From Rhodocyclaceae bacterium UBA5602 (GTDB taxonomy: Bacteria > Pseudomonadota > Gammaproteobacteria > Burkholderiales > Rhodocyclaceae): a DNA stretch of 8,122 bases. This document shows, piece after piece, positions 6,309-8,122 of this stretch (position 1 is its first letter; every line of letters begins with the position of its first letter). The position numbers were made by a program, and so were the translations under genes. The notes beneath the pieces are model-generated. The model was not told where the DNA came from. It made no database searches and was given only the letters and a program-made list of their open reading frames with translations. Location: the NCBI GenBank assembly GCA_002424865.1, contig DILC01000088.1:22834-30955 (forward strand), in the 5' to 3' direction.

Positions 6309-6986
6309 ATGGCCACACTACCCGCTAGCTTATCGCCCCCCGTACGCCGCGCACCTGCGCCCAAACCCACACGCCGCCGTCGCCGCAAGGAAGCGCGCCC
6401 CAGCGAGCTGATTGATGCGGCGATCGCCCTCTTTACCGCACGCGGTTACGCGGCAACGCGCAGCGCTGACATTGCCGCGCTGGCCGGGGTGTCCAAGGCG
6501 ACGCTGTACCTTTATTTTGAGGACAAGGCGTCCTTGTTCAAGGCGGTCATCACCCAAGGCGTGGTGCCCATTATTGATGAAGCTGCGGCATTAATTGATG
6601 ATTTCACAGGCGACTCCGCCTCGCTGTTACGCCAGTTGCTGACCCGCTGGCATGCGCGCTTTAGCGCCTCGCCTTTGGCAGGCATGCCCAAATTGATGAT
6701 TAGCGAGGCCAGCAACTTTCCTGAACTGACCAAATACCATGAGGAAGTCGCGTATGCCCGTGCGCGCACCCTGCTGGGCCAGGTCATTGACCGTGGCGTT
6801 GCCCGCGGCGAGTTTCGCGACCTCAACCGGGCAGCGGTGGTTGAACTGCTGATTGCCCCTTTGCTCATGCATTTCATCTGGCAACACTCGATGGGCGCGA
6901 ATGGCTGTCCGGTGGTCGAGCCTGTTGCCTATCTCAATACCCATCTTGACCTGGTTCTTACCGGCTTGGCGGCAAAACCCGCATAA
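6309..6986 (+). CDS. TetR/AcrR-family transcriptional regulator
   Basis: A 225-residue regulator of normal family length. After an arginine-rich tail (RRRRRKEAR, 22-30), the DNA-binding domain spans about residues 31-78: LIDAAIALFTARGYAATRSADIAALAGVSKATLYLYFEDKASLFKAV split over three helices, with the helix-turn-helix at about 52-71. The ATLYLYFEDK segment is the hallmark of the recognition helix end. The rest is the helical ligand-binding and dimerisation domain, with no recognisable ligand signature. The start ATG at 6309 has a weak GGA eight bases upstream (6298-6300). No other in-frame methionine precedes the domain. It lies 66 bases upstream of the RND adaptor gene on the same strand, so it most likely represses the efflux operon in response to a toxic compound and may share its transcript. 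Confidence 0.94.
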   Translation: MATLPASLSPPVRRAPAPKPTRRRRRKEARPSELIDAAIALFTARGYAATRSADIAALAGVSKATLYLYFEDKASLFKAVITQGVVPIIDEAAALIDDFTGDSASLLRQLLTRWHARFSASPLAGMPKLMISEASNFPELTKYHEEVAYARARTLLGQVIDRGVARGEFRDLNRAAVVELLIAPLLMHFIWQHSMGANGCPVVEPVAYLNTHLDLVLTGLAAKPA

Positions 6987-7052
6987 CACCGGTTAGCCAG
7001 CCCCTCTTTTCTGCATTAGCCAAATCAACCGTTATCCATTTGCCCTCCCTCC

Positions 7053-8122
7053 ATGAAAACCTTCTCTTTGCCGCCAGGCGCTCTCCTGATTGCCGCCGCC
7101 CTTGCCATCACCACCTTGTCAGGCTGCGGGCATGAGGCGCCACCCGTCCCAATGCTCAAGGCGGTACGCACCACCACCGTTGGTGCGCTGGAATCCGCCA
7201 CGACGCGCGCTTACCCTGGTGAAGTTAAAGCGCGCTTTGAAACCTTGCTGGGTTTTCGCGTGCCGGGCAAAGTCGTTCGCCGCCTGGTGGATGTTGGCGC
7301 GGTAGTCAAACGCGGCCAGGCTTTGGCTCAGCTTGATTCATCCGACTTTGCCTTGCAAGTTGCCCAAGCGGATGCACAAGCCCAGTTGGCCGCCGCAGAA
7401 TTAAAACGCTATCAGGACTTGCGCAGCAAAAACTTTGTTAGCCAAGCGGCGCTGGATGCACGCCTGGCCGCCGCGACTTCTGCCCAGGCGCAGGCCAAAA
7501 TCACACGTAATCAAGCCGGATATGCCACGCTCACAGCGGATCGCGATGGCGTGGTCGCGGCTATTTTCACCGAAGCCGGGCAAGTGGTTGCGGCGGGGCA
7601 GCCGATTCTTCTCCTGGCGCCCGATGGCGACCGTGAAGTAGTCATCAGCCTGCCGGAAAGTGAAGTCAGCCGCATGGCCAAGGGCACACCAGCCACGGTT
7701 GCCCTGTGGTCGCAAGGCGAGCAGGCGCAAGCCATCCCCGGCAAGCTGCGCGAGATTTCCTCTGCCGCCGATCCGGTAACGCGCACTTATGCCGCTCGCG
7801 TTGCCTTGCCAGAAGCGCCTGTCCGCCTGCCGGTGGGTTTATCTGCCACGGTGCGCTTTACCGCAGGGGTGCCTGAGGCGGGCTTTACGATTCCGCTCTC
7901 CGCCGTGTTTCAAAGCGCCCATCAGATGGCTGTGTGGAAAGTCGGCGCTAACGGGACGGTGGCTTTGGCGCCGATCAGCGTGAACCGCTACGCAGGCGAC
8001 CAGGCCATCGTGACACGCGGCTTGAACGCCGGGGATCGCATTGTCACTGCCGGCGTGACCTTGCTTGCTAACGGACAAAAAGTGCGCGCCACGACGCCCC
8101 CGGGGCAAGCCGCTGTGAATCC
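7053..8122 (+). CDS. RND efflux pump periplasmic adaptor lipoprotein (3' end beyond window)
   Basis: The frame is open from the ATG at 7053 to the window edge (356 codons). The N-terminus is a lipoprotein signal: K2, a hydrophobic stretch, and lipobox LSGC with C25 as the lipidated cysteine and G26 at +2, consistent with inner-membrane retention. Domains in order: first half of the lipoyl domain (about 66-94, GFRVPGKVVRRLVDVGAVV), alpha-hairpin (95-153, with RYQDLRSKNFVSQAALD at the tip), second lipoyl half (157-190, ADRDGVVAAIFTEAGQVV), beta-barrel (about 194-272) and membrane-proximal domain (275-345). Such adaptors join an inner-membrane RND transporter to an outer-membrane channel. The gene is probably nearly complete; the transporter gene should follow. 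No good ribosome-binding site is visible, and a TAG at 7017 in frame rules out a much longer start. Confidence 0.93.
   Translation, partial: MKTFSLPPGALLIAAALAITTLSGCGHEAPPVPMLKAVRTTTVGALESATTRAYPGEVKARFETLLGFRVPGKVVRRLVDVGAVVKRGQALAQLDSSDFALQVAQADAQAQLAAAELKRYQDLRSKNFVSQAALDARLAAATSAQAQAKITRNQAGYATLTADRDGVVAAIFTEAGQVVAAGQPILLLAPDGDREVVISLPESEVSRMAKGTPATVALWSQGEQAQAIPGKLREISSAADPVTRTYAARVALPEAPVRLPVGLSATVRFTAGVPEAGFTIPLSAVFQSAHQMAVWKVGANGTVALAPISVNRYAGDQAIVTRGLNAGDRIVTAGVTLLANGQKVRATTPPGQAAVN

Noticed and set aside
6083..6328. 81-codon plus-strand ORF upstream of the regulator
   Set aside because: It overlaps the regulator start in another frame, lacks a ribosome-binding site and runs through the candidate promoter.

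Overview
This window reads as chromosomal DNA of a Gram-negative bacterium, most likely a betaproteobacterium. The evidence is a beta-barrel porin ending in the typical C-terminal phenylalanine, an RND-type periplasmic adaptor lipoprotein, UppP, YqiA and a proteobacterial-length ThiC. Neisseriales or a related order is plausible from the style of the porin and ThiC, but I cannot fix the genus. Base composition is moderately GC-rich and fairly even.

Layout, left to right. (1) The 3' two thirds of a general porin gene (+), closed by a strong intrinsic terminator. (2) A two-gene toxin-antitoxin cassette (+), an AbrB-fold antitoxin overlapping a PIN-domain toxin by four bases, with an inverted repeat over the antitoxin start. 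(3) On the minus strand, uppP followed 21 bases later by yqiA; the toxin gene and yqiA converge. (4) About 430 bases without a convincing gene, holding the likely uppP promoter zone and a GC-rich perfect palindrome. (5) On the minus strand, thiC followed by a small cysteine-cluster (YkgJ/UPF0153-type) gene. (6) A roughly 540-base divergent intergenic region. (7) On the plus strand, a TetR-family regulator and, 66 bases downstream, a periplasmic adaptor of an RND efflux pump. The adaptor gene is still open at the window edge, and the pump gene is expected just beyond.

How the genes fit together: uppP recycles the undecaprenyl carrier lipid for cell-wall synthesis and probably shares a transcript with yqiA. 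thiC makes the pyrimidine half of thiamine, and the cysteine-cluster gene probably shares its transcript. The TetR protein probably controls the efflux operon that begins behind it. The toxin-antitoxin pair is a self-contained accessory cassette between housekeeping genes.

I do not see a new multi-gene system. The observations most worth checking are: a long thiC leader without a recognisable TPP-riboswitch core; an adaptor whose coiled-coil hairpin looks one heptad shorter on both helices; a shortened cysteine-cluster protein next to thiC; the operator-like repeat over the antitoxin start; and a REP-like palindrome.
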